DNA from: Bradyrhizobium paxllaeri
Lineage (GTDB): Bacteria; Pseudomonadota; Alphaproteobacteria; Rhizobiales; Xanthobacteraceae
Reading direction: 5' to 3'
DNA length: 64,000 nucleotides
Assembly: GCF_001693515.2 (NCBI RefSeq)
Contig: NZ_CP042968.1
Coordinates: 372,001-436,000, forward strand
Part shown: positions 54,342 through 63,965 of the stretch, one piece after another
Layout of the letters: each line of letters begins with the position of its first letter
Numbering within the stretch: the first letter of the stretch is position 1
Position numbers and translations under genes: made by a program
Notes under the pieces: model-generated
Told to the model about the DNA's origin: nothing
The model's input: the letters and a program-made list of their open reading frames with translations, nothing else
Database searches by the model: none

Positions 54342-55847
54342 TCAATCCACCACGATCTTGACGCGATCCCGGGGCTTGACCTGCGCGTGCTGGTCAAGGC
54401 CGTTGAGGATGCGAAAGCGCTCGGCCGGGCGGTCGACGCCGGACATGCGGTGGGAGAGCGATTCCACGGTATCGCCGGGCTGCGCGGTGATGACCTTGAT
54501 GCGCAGCGGGCGCGCGGCCTGGATTTCTTCCATCGTCAGGCGGCGGAACGAGTTCACGGTTTCGCGCGCATTGCGCTCGCTTTCGGTGTTGCGCTGCTTG
54601 GCGGCGAAGATGAAGCGATAGACGTCGCTGCCGTAGCGCAGCGCAAACACCTTGAACTGCCACTGATCGCCGTTCGCGTTCGCCGCGGCGACCGGGAAAC
54701 CGTTGATCATGAGGTCTTCGGTCGAGCCCTTGTCGACGCCTTCCATCCAGCCGGAATTGAGGTAGTCGGCCAGCGATTGTTCGGCCGGCACGCGCACCAC
54801 GTCGAAGCGCATCGCCTGCGTGCCGCCATCGCGTACGCCGATCACGGCCTGCGCGGTATTGTCGAGCGTGAACGTCTCGGGGGCCTGGAAGGTGAAGCCG
54901 AGCTTGGGGTGCAGGAAGCGACGGCCGCGCACAAAGCCTTCGCTGGGATCTTCGCCATAGACAATGTTGTCGATTGCGGCGAGATAGGTCTCGCGGTCGC
55001 GCTCGCCGCTCTGCGGCGAGGTGTATTGCCGGGCGCTGGCCTGCGCGTTCTGCACCCGCTCGGGGGTCGCCGGGTGCGAGGACAGGAAATCCTGCGCGCG
55101 CGGATCGAGCGAGGTCTTGCCGGCCTTCAGCGCCGCGTTGCGTTCCATCGCGGCAAGGAACCGCGAGGCGCCATAGGGATCGAAACGGGCGCGGGCCGAA
55201 ATGCCAACGCCGATGCCGTCGGCCTCGAATTCCTGCGCGCGCGAGAAGCTCGCCATCGTCAGTTTTGTCTTGGCCAGCGCCAGCGCCGTCAGATCGGGAT
55301 CGTTGCTCATGTCGGTGACGACACGGGTCACCACCGCCGCCTGCCGCGCCTGGTCTTCCCGGATCGAGGCGTGTTTTGCGATGACATGCGCCATTTCGTG
55401 GCTCAGCACCGAGGATAGTTCCGACGTGTCGCTGGCGAGCGCGACCAGGCCGCGCGTCACATACAGCTGGCCGGTCGGCAGCGCGAAGGCGTTCACCGCG
55501 CCGGAATTGAGGATGGTCACCCGATAGGCTTGGTCGGGGCGGTCGGAGGCCGCGACCAGCCGGTCAACCGTCTTGCCGATCAGGGTTGCGAGTCTCGGAT
55601 CGTCATAGGCGCCGCCATAGGAGGCCAGAATCCGCTCATGCTCGCGCTCGCTCGCCGGCGTCTGTGCGACGATGCGGCTCGGCTTCGGCTGGGGAACCAC
55701 CGGCGCGGCGGTCTCGAGTTTTCCCAGATTTCCACAGGAAGAAAGTGTCAGCGCGGCGCACAACAGCGCAGGCGCAGCCAGAAGGCGGCAGCCCGTGTTT
55801 CCTCCGCGCCGTCGTGCACGATGCGTCAAATCAGCCACTAAGATCAC
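54342..55847 (-). CDS. M48 family zinc metalloprotease lipoprotein
   Basis: A 501-residue periplasmic protease of the M48 group (BepA-like). A lipobox LTLSSC ends the signal peptide. The zinc site is SHEMAHVIAKH with the third ligand Glu in EFEADGIGV. A PSEGFVRGRRFLHPKLGFTF region follows the peptidase domain, and the last 60 residues (VITAQPGDTVESLSHRM, FRILNGLDQH) look like a LysM-type murein-binding module. Probably guards outer-membrane protein quality. The ATG at 55847 leaves an extended charged lead before the signal; an internal start is possible. Confidence 0.88.
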   Translation of the reverse strand: MILVADLTHRARRRGGNTGCRLLAAPALLCAALTLSSCGNLGKLETAAPVVPQPKPSRIVAQTPASEREHERILASYGGAYDDPRLATLIGKTVDRLVAASDRPDQAYRVTILNSGAVNAFALPTGQLYVTRGLVALASDTSELSSVLSHEMAHVIAKHASIREDQARQAAVVTRVVTDMSNDPDLTALALAKTKLTMASFSRAQEFEADGIGVGISARARFDPYGASRFLAAMERNAALKAGKTSLDPRAQDFLSSHPATPERVQNAQASARQYTSPQSGERDRETYLAAIDNIVYGEDPSEGFVRGRRFLHPKLGFTFQAPETFTLDNTAQAVIGVRDGGTQAMRFDVVRVPAEQSLADYLNSGWMEGVDKGSTEDLMINGFPVAAANANGDQWQFKVFALRYGSDVYRFIFAAKQRNTESERNARETVNSFRRLTMEEIQAARPLRIKVITAQPGDTVESLSHRMSGVDRPAERFRILNGLDQHAQVKPRDRVKIVVD

Positions 55848-55932
55848 GATCCAACTGGAATCGCCGATCTCATCCCTTGTTCTTTCGCGTGTGATCCAAA
55901 TGAAAACCGGTGCCCAGTCTTCGGATCAAGCG

Positions 55933-56718
55933 CTATTTCCCGCCCAGCACCTCAATCTGCTCCACCCGGCGTACCTCAATCCGTGGCCCTCCCCGCGACG
56001 AGACAATGCCGCGGACACGAATCCTTCGATTTTCGAACGACTTAGGTCCAAGGCCGGCGTTCTCGAACGCCGGTATGATGTGCCTTGAAATAGTCGCGGC
56101 AAAGTCCTGTGTCCAGTTCCGCCCGAAGTTCAGGTAGGTAATCGCCCCCGCCTGCCGAACGGACAATACTCTGCCCTCGACCACCGTAAAGTGCCCAACC
56201 GCTGCCAGAATATCGCCCGGACTTTCGGTGTTTTTTATGGCCGTGGTTTCAGCCCAGATGCCCAATTTGGCCTGCCGCGCGCTGGTCTCGGCCGATGCCA
56301 GTGCTGCAGCGCAATTTTTCTCGGATATATCGCTCGAAACCAGCGCTTCGCCGCGGCGCAACAGCTCGATTTGCACCGAGCGTTCCGAGCCTTCGACGAA
56401 CACGAAGGCCGACTGGCGGCCATAGCGGTCTGGCGAATCGTCCTCGCCGCGCAGCGTCACGTCGCGGCCGCCGACGATTGCCGACAATGCGGCTCTGATT
56501 CGGGCCTGATCGGTTCCGGCTCGCTCGATGCCGGCGAGGCGGATCTCGCGGCCGTCCTCGAGGCGAAGGCTACGCGCATCGATCACGGCGGTGACGCGGC
56601 CTTCGCCTTGCGGCTCGAGCGCGCAATCGGCCGCCTCGGCGCGTCCGATCACGGCCAACGCGAGAAAGGACGCGGCATATGCCGGCAGCGCAGCGCTGCA
56701 ACGCGATTGCTGACACAT
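55933..56718 (-). CDS. SNase-fold (thermonuclease-like) exported protein
   Basis: A 261-residue protein from the ATG at 56718 (an ATG at 56742 adds eight residues). A signal segment (SFLALAVIGRAEA) precedes a staphylococcal-nuclease fold: GEGRVTAVIDARSLRLEDGR, EIRLAGIE and DRYGRQSAFVFV. Normal nucleases have GIDAPE with the catalytic Glu; here the text reads GIERAGT, so this Glu seems absent while the Arg in DRYGRQ remains. The C-terminal half (GHFTVVEGRVLSVRQAGAIT) resembles an OB-like domain. A non-enzymatic binding protein is possible. Confidence 0.8.
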   Translation of the reverse strand: MCQQSRCSAALPAYAASFLALAVIGRAEAADCALEPQGEGRVTAVIDARSLRLEDGREIRLAGIERAGTDQARIRAALSAIVGGRDVTLRGEDDSPDRYGRQSAFVFVEGSERSVQIELLRRGEALVSSDISEKNCAAALASAETSARQAKLGIWAETTAIKNTESPGDILAAVGHFTVVEGRVLSVRQAGAITYLNFGRNWTQDFAATISRHIIPAFENAGLGPKSFENRRIRVRGIVSSRGGPRIEVRRVEQIEVLGGK

Positions 56719-56805
56719 CTTGACGCTGCTCTCGGTCCCCAAATGTTCCTGTATGCTCGATCAGTAACCGCATTGCTACCTTAGATTGCCATGACGGAGG
56801 AGACA

Positions 56806-57219
56806 ATGGAAGTCAACGGCATCGCCCATATTTTCCTCACCGCCTCGAATTTCGAGCGCTCCCGAAATTTCTATCGAGCGTTGCTGCCGTTCCTCGGCCT
56901 GAAGCCGGTCGTCGAGACCGAGACGACCTGTTACTGCGTCGGCGGTCGCACTGCCGTCGGCATCAGCGCGCCGTCAGCGGAGCATGAAGGCGCCGCCTTC
57001 GAGCAGAAGCGTGTCGGCCTGCATCACCTCTGCTTCCGCGCCCGCGAGCGCGCCGATATCGACGAACTGCATGCCTTTCTGCAGACGCTCGGCGCCAAGA
57101 TCATCCGCGCCCCGCGCGAGGACCAATGGGCGCCGGGATATTATTCGATCCTGTTCGAGGATCCGGATGGGATCAGGCTCGAACTCAATCATGTGCCGGG
57201 GAAGGGGCTGTTGGGATAG
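56806..57219 (+). CDS. VOC-family (glyoxalase-fold) protein
   Basis: A 137-residue vicinal-oxygen-chelate protein with two beta-alpha-beta-beta-beta modules: GIAHIFLTASNFERSRNFYR, then VGLHHLCFRARERADIDEL and ILFEDPDGIRLELNHVPG. Metal ligands are likely His in GIAHIF, His in GLHHLC and Glu in RLELNH. Start at 56806 has GGAGGAGACA just upstream; an ATG at 56791 does not. The substrate is unknown. Confidence 0.88.
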   Translation: MEVNGIAHIFLTASNFERSRNFYRALLPFLGLKPVVETETTCYCVGGRTAVGISAPSAEHEGAAFEQKRVGLHHLCFRARERADIDELHAFLQTLGAKIIRAPREDQWAPGYYSILFEDPDGIRLELNHVPGKGLLG

Positions 57220-57235
57220 ATCGCGCGTTGCACTT

Positions 57236-57320
57236 CGCAGGATGGGTAGAGCGAAGCGAAACCAATCATCTTTCCGCGCGGGGACTCTGATGGGTTTCGC
57301 TTCGCTCTGCCCATCCTGCG
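57236..57320. repeat. Inverted repeat, family G
   Basis: CGCAGGATGGGTAGAGCGAA with GCGAAACC on the left; GATGGGTTTCGCTTCGCTCT with GCCCATCCTGCG on the right. Spacer of about 30 bases. Only copy in the window. Confidence 0.85.
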
Positions 57321-57563
57321 CGTCGGTTGTGCAACGCTGCTTGCTGGCGAATGTGCGCGCACCACAATTGAGTTGTCGTCATCATATCATGCGCTGCTCG
57401 GTAGCGAGCACTGTAGCGGAGCACCGTTTTTGCCGGAAATAGAGCGCGAACCGCAGCCAAATTGTCGCATCAGCGCGTGCCATGGCGGAGATCTTGGGAT
57501 AAGTTTTTCCTCGCCGTGGCCCCAACATTCGGCCTGCTGTCAACCACGCATCCGGTGGATCCC

Positions 57564-60500
57564 ATGCAGCAGATTTCAGACTGGCTCGAGAATCTCGGCA
57601 TTGGACAGTACGCGAAGCGTTTTGTCGAAAATGGAATCGATGTCAGTGTTCTTCCCGAATTAAAGGACGAGGACTTCGACAGGCTCGGGGTTCTGCTCGG
57701 CCATCGCCGCAAGATGCTGCGCGCCATCGCCGACCTCAATCAGGCCGAATTGATTGCGCCTCGCCGGCATGATGCCGAGCGACGCCACCTCACCGTCATG
57801 TTCTGCGACCTCGTCGGCTCGACGGCGCTCTCGGCGAGCCTCGATCCCGAGGACATGTGGGAAGTGATCCGTGCCTATCGCGCTGCCTGTGCGACGGTCG
57901 TCGCCGCCTATGACGGCGTGATCGCCAGGTTTGTGGGCGACGGCATCCTCGCCTATTTCGGCTATCCCCGCGCACACGAGGACGATGCGGAGCGCGCCGT
58001 TCGCGCCGGCCTCGATATCATCCCTGCCGTGAGGCGGCTCGACATGCGTACACAGGAGCGGGTCGAGGTGCGCGTCGCCATCGCGACCGGACTTGTCGTG
58101 GTGGGCGACCTCACCAGCGGCAGCGTATCGGAGCAACAGGCCATGGTCGGCGACACGCCAAACCTTGCTGCCCGGCTGCAAGCGCTGGCGGAGCCGGGGG
58201 CGGTTGTCGTTGCGGATTCGACGCGCCGGCTGCTCGGTGATCTCTTCAACTTTCAGGACCTCGGACACCGCGAGGTCAAGGGCATCTCCGAACCGATCGC
58301 GCTCTGGGCGGTCGAAGGCGGAGCCGCGTCGGAAAGCCGCTTCGAGGCGGTGCGTACCGCGCGATCCATCGGCTTTGTCGGCCGCAAGGCGGAGATCGAG
58401 CTCGTGCGCGCGCGCGAGCAACTGGCGTATCAGGGTGAAGGGCAGGTGGTGCTGATTTCAGGCGAGGCCGGGATCGGCAAGTCTCGCCTTGTGGCGATGC
58501 TCTCCGAGACTCCTGCGTTGGGGGCGCCCCGCCGGCTGCGATATCAGTGCTCGCCCTACCACTCGAACACCGCGCTTCATCCCTTTATCGCACAGCTCGA
58601 GCGCGCCGCCGGCATCGGGCTGCAGGATAGCCCTGAGCAAAAACTCGACAAGCTCGAGGTTATGCTGGCGCTCGGAACGCAGCAGGTGGCCAAGGCGGTG
58701 CCGCTGATTGCCGCGCTGCTTTCGATCCCGACCGGTGAGCGCTATCCACCGCTGGGTTTAAGTCCGGTGCAGCAGCGGCGCCAGACCTTCGCCGTCCTGC
58801 TCGACCAGTTCGAAGGCCTGGCACGGCAGCAACCGCTGCTGATCATTTGCGAAGACATGCATTGGGCCGACGCCACGACGCTCGAACTGTTCGATCTCGC
58901 GGTCGATCGGATCAGGGGCTTGCCGGTGCTTGCGCTCGCGACATTCCGGCCCGAGTTCGAGCCGCCCTGGGAGGGGCTGGCCAATGTCAGCCTGCTGCGG
59001 CTCGATCGACTTGACCGGCAGGAGACGCGCGAACTGGTCGAGCAGGTGACCATCGGACGAAAGCTGCCGGGCGAGATGATGCGGCAGATCATCGACAAGA
59101 CCGATGGCATCCCGCTGTTCGTGGAAGAATTGACCAAGATGATGCTGGAGTCGGGGCTGCTCGTCGAAGACGCCGGGCGCTACCGTCTCGATAGTCCGCT
59201 GCCGCCGCTCGCGATTCCCGCTACATTGCAGGACTCGCTGATGGCGCGGCTCGACCGGCTGGCGCCGGTCAAGGAGGTGGCGCAGATCGGCGCTGCCATC
59301 GGCCGCGAGTTCTCTTACACGCTGCTGCGATCAGTGGCGGGGCGCGATGACCTGACGCTGAGCGCTGCGCTGGCGCAACTCGAGGAAGCCGAACTGCTGG
59401 TATGCTGCGGCGCGCCGCCGGAGGCGACCTACAGCTTCAAGCATGCACTCGTTCAGGAAGCGGCTTACGAGAGCCTGCTCAAGAGCCGGCGGCAACTGCT
59501 TCACCAGCATATCGGCGATGTCTTGCGCGACAAGTTCCCCATCATCGCCGAGACCGAGCCGGAAGTTCTTGCACATCACTTCACTGAAGCGGGGTTGAGC
59601 GCAACAGCCCTCGACTGGTGGCGCAAGGCCGGCCAGCAAGCCCTGAGACGCTCGGCCTATACCGAGGCGATTGCGCATCTCGGCAAGGCGGTTGCCATCG
59701 CAGATAAACTGCCCGTTGGGCCGGGCCGGATCATGAACCGGCTGCAGCTTCAAATCGCCTATGGCCGCGCGCTGCGGAGCAACCTCGGGCACAGCGCCCC
59801 CGAAACGGTGGCGGCATGGAAGCGCGCGCGCCAATTCGCAGCCGACATCAATGATCCCGTTGAACTGGCGCCGATCCATTCGGGCCTGTTCAATGCCTGC
59901 CTGACCCATGGCGAGATCGCGCCGATGCGGGAGCTGGCCGAGGCCATCATGACCGCCGCCGGGCAGCGACCGGAATCGCCGGTGGCCGCCGTCGTCGCGC
60001 ACTGGACGACCGGAGTCACCTCCTGGTTCGGCGGCGATTACCTCAACGCACGACTGCATCTTGGGCGCGCGCTTGAAATCTATGAGGCCGAGCCTGATCC
60101 GGCGACCTTCAAGGCGTCGGCGCTGGACCTGCCGTTCGTCATCATGAGGTTCCTTGCGCTGGTGCTTTGGCCGCTTGGCATGATTGACCGATCGCGACGG
60201 CTCGCCACCGAGGCAGTATGTGCCGCGGGAGAAAAGCGGGCGCTTTCTCAAGCCAACGCGCTCGTCCACAAGGCGGTCTTCGACGGACTGTGCGGCGGCA
60301 TGTTGCAGGAGACGGAGACGATCCTGGCGCTTGCGCTGGCCCGCGAGCATACGATGCCGTTGTATGTCGCAGCCGGCAGCTACCTGAACGGCCTGGCACA
60401 GTGGCGCGCCGGCGACCGAACCGGCGGGCTTGCGGAAATGTGCCGGGGCTGGACGTTGCTTCATGAGAATGACTGCTACCTCTGTGAACCATTCTGGGGG

Positions 60501-60917
60501 ATGCAGATTGCGGTGGCGAATGCGGAGGCCGGGGACGTTGATGCCGGGCTGGAAATCCTGCGGGAGCTGATCTCCTGGACGGAACGATCCGGCCAGCATT
60601 GGCTCGATGCCGAACTCCATCGCAGCCAGGGTGAGCTTCTGTTGCGTCTTGACCCGCCTGACATATCGATGGCCGAAGACGCTTTCCGCAAAGCCCTGGA
60701 AATCGCCCGCGCTCAACGGACGAAAACGTTCGAGCTGCGCAGCGCCGTTGGACTTGCGCGGCTCTACAGCGCAAATGGCCGGGTTGATTCGATATTCGAG
60801 CTGCTCGCGCCGATCCTCGTTGATTTCGGCGCGCGGCAAGATCTTCCCGAGATCGAGCAGGCCGAAATCCTGCTCCGGCAAGCCGCTCCTTTCGAGCCCG
60901 TGCGCAGGATGGGTTGA
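57564..60917 (+). CDS. SAM domain - adenylate/guanylate cyclase - AAA ATPase - TPR regulator
   Basis: An 1117-residue multidomain protein. Residues 1-60 form a SAM domain (ISDWLENLGIGQYAKRFVEN). A class III nucleotide cyclase domain follows (about 75-240) with both metal Asp residues (MFCDLVGSTALS; FVGDGILAYFGYPRAHEDDA) and the transition-state Asn/Arg in GDTPNLAARLQ, so it should be active. A STAND/AAA-type ATPase comes next with GEAGIGKSRL and LLIICEDMHWADATTL, and a TPR-rich C-terminus (about 690-1117) ends the protein. The start is set at 57564, where the SAM domain begins. It is probably cytosolic and senses an unknown ligand through the TPRs. Confidence 0.9.
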   Translation: MQQISDWLENLGIGQYAKRFVENGIDVSVLPELKDEDFDRLGVLLGHRRKMLRAIADLNQAELIAPRRHDAERRHLTVMFCDLVGSTALSASLDPEDMWEVIRAYRAACATVVAAYDGVIARFVGDGILAYFGYPRAHEDDAERAVRAGLDIIPAVRRLDMRTQERVEVRVAIATGLVVVGDLTSGSVSEQQAMVGDTPNLAARLQALAEPGAVVVADSTRRLLGDLFNFQDLGHREVKGISEPIALWAVEGGAASESRFEAVRTARSIGFVGRKAEIELVRAREQLAYQGEGQVVLISGEAGIGKSRLVAMLSETPALGAPRRLRYQCSPYHSNTALHPFIAQLERAAGIGLQDSPEQKLDKLEVMLALGTQQVAKAVPLIAALLSIPTGERYPPLGLSPVQQRRQTFAVLLDQFEGLARQQPLLIICEDMHWADATTLELFDLAVDRIRGLPVLALATFRPEFEPPWEGLANVSLLRLDRLDRQETRELVEQVTIGRKLPGEMMRQIIDKTDGIPLFVEELTKMMLESGLLVEDAGRYRLDSPLPPLAIPATLQDSLMARLDRLAPVKEVAQIGAAIGREFSYTLLRSVAGRDDLTLSAALAQLEEAELLVCCGAPPEATYSFKHALVQEAAYESLLKSRRQLLHQHIGDVLRDKFPIIAETEPEVLAHHFTEAGLSATALDWWRKAGQQALRRSAYTEAIAHLGKAVAIADKLPVGPGRIMNRLQLQIAYGRALRSNLGHSAPETVAAWKRARQFAADINDPVELAPIHSGLFNACLTHGEIAPMRELAEAIMTAAGQRPESPVAAVVAHWTTGVTSWFGGDYLNARLHLGRALEIYEAEPDPATFKASALDLPFVIMRFLALVLWPLGMIDRSRRLATEAVCAAGEKRALSQANALVHKAVFDGLCGGMLQETETILALALAREHTMPLYVAAGSYLNGLAQWRAGDRTGGLAEMCRGWTLLHENDCYLCEPFWGMQIAVANAEAGDVDAGLEILRELISWTERSGQHWLDAELHRSQGELLLRLDPPDISMAEDAFRKALEIARAQRTKTFELRSAVGLARLYSANGRVDSIFELLAPILVDFGARQDLPEIEQAEILLRQAAPFEPVRRMG

Positions 60918-61056
60918 GCGTCGCGTCATCCCCGCAGGCATTCCGTTCAACGGAAAACGTCAGCGCCTTGCCGCTGCTGACACCATGCGGCATGATCGCG
61001 CCGACCAAAATTCAAAGCCGCAAATCAATGCGGCGCGCCGACAAGGGAGGCCTTCC

Positions 61057-62265
61057 ATGAAAAGAGCAATAACAGGCATGATTGCCGCCACGCTGGCCGT
61101 CTCGGCGAGTGCGGCATTGGCGCAAAGCAAGCCGCCGCTCAAGCTTGGCGGCATTCTCGATATGTCGGGACTCTACGCCGATATCACCGGGCCGGGATCG
61201 GAGACTGCGGCTAAGATGGCGGTGGAGGATTTCGGCGGCGAGGTGCTGGGACGCAAGGTCGAGATCCTCGCGGCCGATCATCTCAACAAGGCCGATCTTG
61301 CCGCCAGCATCGCGCGCGACATGTTTGACAACCAGGGTGTCGAGATGCTGTACGACGTGGCGGCGTCCGCGACGGCGCTTGCCGCCGGCGAAATTGCGAA
61401 AACGCGCAACAAGATCGTGATGTATAGCGGCCCGGCCTCGATCCGCCTCAGCAACGAGGCCTGCGGTCCCTACACCGTGCATTATTCCTACGACACGTTT
61501 GGACAGGCCAACGTCACCGGGCTCGCCACCGTCAAGAGCGGTTTCGAGACGTGGTTCTTCCTCACCGCCGATTATGCCTTCGGCCAGGACCTGGAAAAGG
61601 ACACGACCAACGTGGTGGTGAAGTCTGGCGGCAAGGTGCTCGGCAGCGTCAAGCACCCGCTCAATACGTCGGATTTTTCATCATTCCTGCTGCAGGCGCA
61701 GAGTTCGAAGGCGAAGGTCGTCGGTCTTGCGAACGCCGGTGGCGACACCATCAATGCGATCAAGCAGGCGGCGGAATTCGGCCTGACCCGGAGCGGCGGC
61801 CAGAAACTCTCGCCGCTGCTCGCCTTCGTGACTGATATCGACAGCGTCGGGCTGCAGACCGCGCAGGGCCTGCTGCTTGCGGAAGCTTTTTATTGGGACC
61901 TCAACGACGACACCCGCGCGTTCTCAAAACGCTTCATGGAGCGCGTCAAGCGGCCGCCGACCGCGGCGCAGGCCAGCGTCTATTCTTCCGTCCTGCACTA
62001 TCTGAAAGCCGTGAAGGCCGCGAACACCACGGATGCGGCCGCCGTCATGAAGCTGATGAAGGAAACGCCGGTGAACGACATGTTCGCCAGGAACGGCAAG
62101 ATCCGCGACGACGGCCGCATGGTGCACGACATGTATCTGTTCGAGGTCAAGAAGCCGTCGGAGTCGAAAGGACGCTGGGACTATTACAAGCTGCTGGCGA
62201 CGGTCCCCGGCAGCGAGGCGTTCCAGCCGCTGGAATCCTCACGCTGCCCGCTGGTGAAGAAATAG
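61057..62265 (+). CDS. ABC transporter substrate-binding protein (Leu/Ile/Val type)
   Basis: A 402-residue periplasmic binding protein. A Sec signal (MKRAITGMIAATLAVSASAA, cut near ALAQS) precedes a type I periplasmic binding fold: LKLGGILDMSGLYADITGPG, AAKMAVEDFGGEVLGRKVEI, YAFGQDLEKDTTNVV and IRDDGRMVHDMYLFEVKKP. Start at 61057 has GGGAGG eight bases upstream. Members often bind aromatic or acyl compounds. No permease or ATPase gene lies inside the window; enoyl-CoA hydratase downstream suggests uptake of a compound degraded through CoA esters. Confidence 0.9.
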   Translation: MKRAITGMIAATLAVSASAALAQSKPPLKLGGILDMSGLYADITGPGSETAAKMAVEDFGGEVLGRKVEILAADHLNKADLAASIARDMFDNQGVEMLYDVAASATALAAGEIAKTRNKIVMYSGPASIRLSNEACGPYTVHYSYDTFGQANVTGLATVKSGFETWFFLTADYAFGQDLEKDTTNVVVKSGGKVLGSVKHPLNTSDFSSFLLQAQSSKAKVVGLANAGGDTINAIKQAAEFGLTRSGGQKLSPLLAFVTDIDSVGLQTAQGLLLAEAFYWDLNDDTRAFSKRFMERVKRPPTAAQASVYSSVLHYLKAVKAANTTDAAAVMKLMKETPVNDMFARNGKIRDDGRMVHDMYLFEVKKPSESKGRWDYYKLLATVPGSEAFQPLESSRCPLVKK

Positions 62266-62275
62266 ACCCATCTTC

Positions 62276-62360
62276 GTAGGGTGGGCAAAGCGCAGCGTGC
62301 CCACCATTCCAGCGGCAAAGTTGGTGGGCACGGCGCTAGCGCACCTTTGCCCACCCTACG
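62276..62360. repeat. Palindromic intergenic repeat, family A
   Basis: Third copy: GTAGGGTGGGCAAAGCGCAG and CGTGCCCACCA with the inverse arm ending CCCACCCTACG, between the binding-protein gene and the hydratase. Confidence 0.9.
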
Positions 62361-62394
62361 AATTCAATCACAACCAACAACGAAAGCACGACAC

Positions 62395-63189
62395 ATGAGC
62401 GCAAACGAAATGGTCCTCCAGAATCTCGAGCAGGGCTTGCTCACCATCACCATGAACCGCCCCGACCGGCGCAACGCGCTCAATCCGGACATGACGCGCG
62501 GGCTGGTGGAGGCGGCGCGCCGCGCGCAGGAGGATCACGAGGTGCGGGCGGTGCTGATCAAGGGCGCGGGCGGCACGTTCTGCGTCGGCGGCGACGTCAA
62601 GTCGATGGCGGAGGGCAGGGCGCCGCTTCCCTTCGAGGCCAAGATGGCGAACTTGCGCCGCGGCATGGAAGTCTCGCGCATCCTGCACCAGATGCCGAAG
62701 CCCGTGGTGGCGCAGCTCGACGGCGCGGCCGCCGGCGCCGGCCTTTCGATCGCGCTGTCCTGCGACCTGCGCGTTGCCAGCGCCTCCTGCAAGATCACCA
62801 CCGCCTTCGCCAAGGTGGGCTTCTCCGGCGATTACGGCGGCACTTATTTTCTCACCCAGTTGCTCGGCAGCGCGAAGGCGCGCGAGCTCTATCTGCTGTC
62901 GCCGGTCCTGAGTGCGACCGAGGCCTATAACCTCGGCATGGTGACAAAGGTCGTGCCGGACGCCGACATTGACGCGGAGGCGCGCGACCTTGCGATGTCG
63001 CTGGCGACAGGGCCCTCGATCGCGCTCGGCTTTATCAAGCGCAATATCAATAATGCCGAGACGATGTCGCTGGAGGCTTGCTTCGATGGCGAGGCGATCC
63101 ATCACACGCGCGCCGGCGACACCGCCGACCACAAGGAAGCGGCAAAGGCTTTCGTCGAGAAGCGCAAGCCCGCATTTCAGGGACAGTGA
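62395..63189 (+). CDS. Enoyl-CoA hydratase/isomerase family protein
   Basis: A 264-residue crotonase. The oxyanion-hole segments are AGGTFCVGGDVKSMAEG and LDGAAAGAGLSIALSCDLRV. In the catalytic loop FAKVGFSGDYGGTYFLTQLL, Asp stands where many hydratases have Glu, so it may isomerise or hydrolyse. Start at 62395 is preferred because an earlier frame runs through the repeat. The next gene begins one base after its stop. Confidence 0.9.
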   Translation: MSANEMVLQNLEQGLLTITMNRPDRRNALNPDMTRGLVEAARRAQEDHEVRAVLIKGAGGTFCVGGDVKSMAEGRAPLPFEAKMANLRRGMEVSRILHQMPKPVVAQLDGAAAGAGLSIALSCDLRVASASCKITTAFAKVGFSGDYGGTYFLTQLLGSAKARELYLLSPVLSATEAYNLGMVTKVVPDADIDAEARDLAMSLATGPSIALGFIKRNINNAETMSLEACFDGEAIHHTRAGDTADHKEAAKAFVEKRKPAFQGQ

Positions 63190-63190
63190 G

Positions 63191-63955
63191 ATGGCCGAAT
63201 ATCTCAGGCTGCGGCAGATCTGCCTGGTGGCGCCGCATCTCGAGCCGGTGATCTCGGACATTGCCGCGATCATGGGTCTCAATGTCTGCTATCGCGACGG
63301 CAACGTCGCCAAGTACGGCCTGGAGAACGCGCTGCTGCCGGTCGACACGATCCTGCTCGAAGTGGTGGCGCCGACCCAGCCCGGCACCGCGGCGGGACGC
63401 TTCCTCGACAAGACCGGCGGCCGCGGCGGCTACATGGCGATCTTCTGCTGCGACGATCCCGACGCGCGCGGCAGGCACGCCAATGCGATCGGCGTGCGCA
63501 CGGCGAACGTGATCACGCATGCGCCCTATCACGGCGTGCAACTGCACCCGCGCGACTGCCGCGCCGCGTTCATCGAGTTCAATCACACTGACGGCAGCGA
63601 CGATGTACTCGGGCCCTATCCGCCGGCCGGGCCGGACTGGCAGAAGGCGATCCGCAAGGACGTGACGCTGGCGCTAACGGAAGTTCAGATGCAGAGCCCG
63701 GACCCGCAGGGCTTGGCGGAGCATTGGGGGAAGATTCTGGAAGTGCCTGTCAGCAAGAGTGCGGGCGGCGAGCCGGAATTGAAGTTGCCCAATGCGCGCT
63801 TGCGCGTTGTGAAAGGTGGAAGCGATCTGATGAGCGGGTTGACGTTTCGCGTGGCCGATGTTGCCAAGGTGCGCGATGCAGCGAAAGCGAAAGGATGCAA
63901 GTTGTCGGGCGATACGTTCGATCTGTGTGGCGTGACGTTCAGCCTGGTGGCGTGA
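63191..63955 (+). CDS. VOC-family protein (glyoxalase-like domain)
   Basis: A 254-residue double-module VOC protein starting MAEYLRLRQICLVAPHLEPV. The middle shows FIEFNHTDGSDDVLGPYPPA, and a second module lies near LALTEVQMQSPDPQGLAEHW through LTFRVADVAKVRDAAKAKGC. Its ATG lies one base after the hydratase TGA, so both are co-translated, probably in one catabolic route. The substrate is unknown. Confidence 0.87.
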   Translation: MAEYLRLRQICLVAPHLEPVISDIAAIMGLNVCYRDGNVAKYGLENALLPVDTILLEVVAPTQPGTAAGRFLDKTGGRGGYMAIFCCDDPDARGRHANAIGVRTANVITHAPYHGVQLHPRDCRAAFIEFNHTDGSDDVLGPYPPAGPDWQKAIRKDVTLALTEVQMQSPDPQGLAEHWGKILEVPVSKSAGGEPELKLPNARLRVVKGGSDLMSGLTFRVADVAKVRDAAKAKGCKLSGDTFDLCGVTFSLVA

Positions 63956-63965
63956 GCGAGAATTC

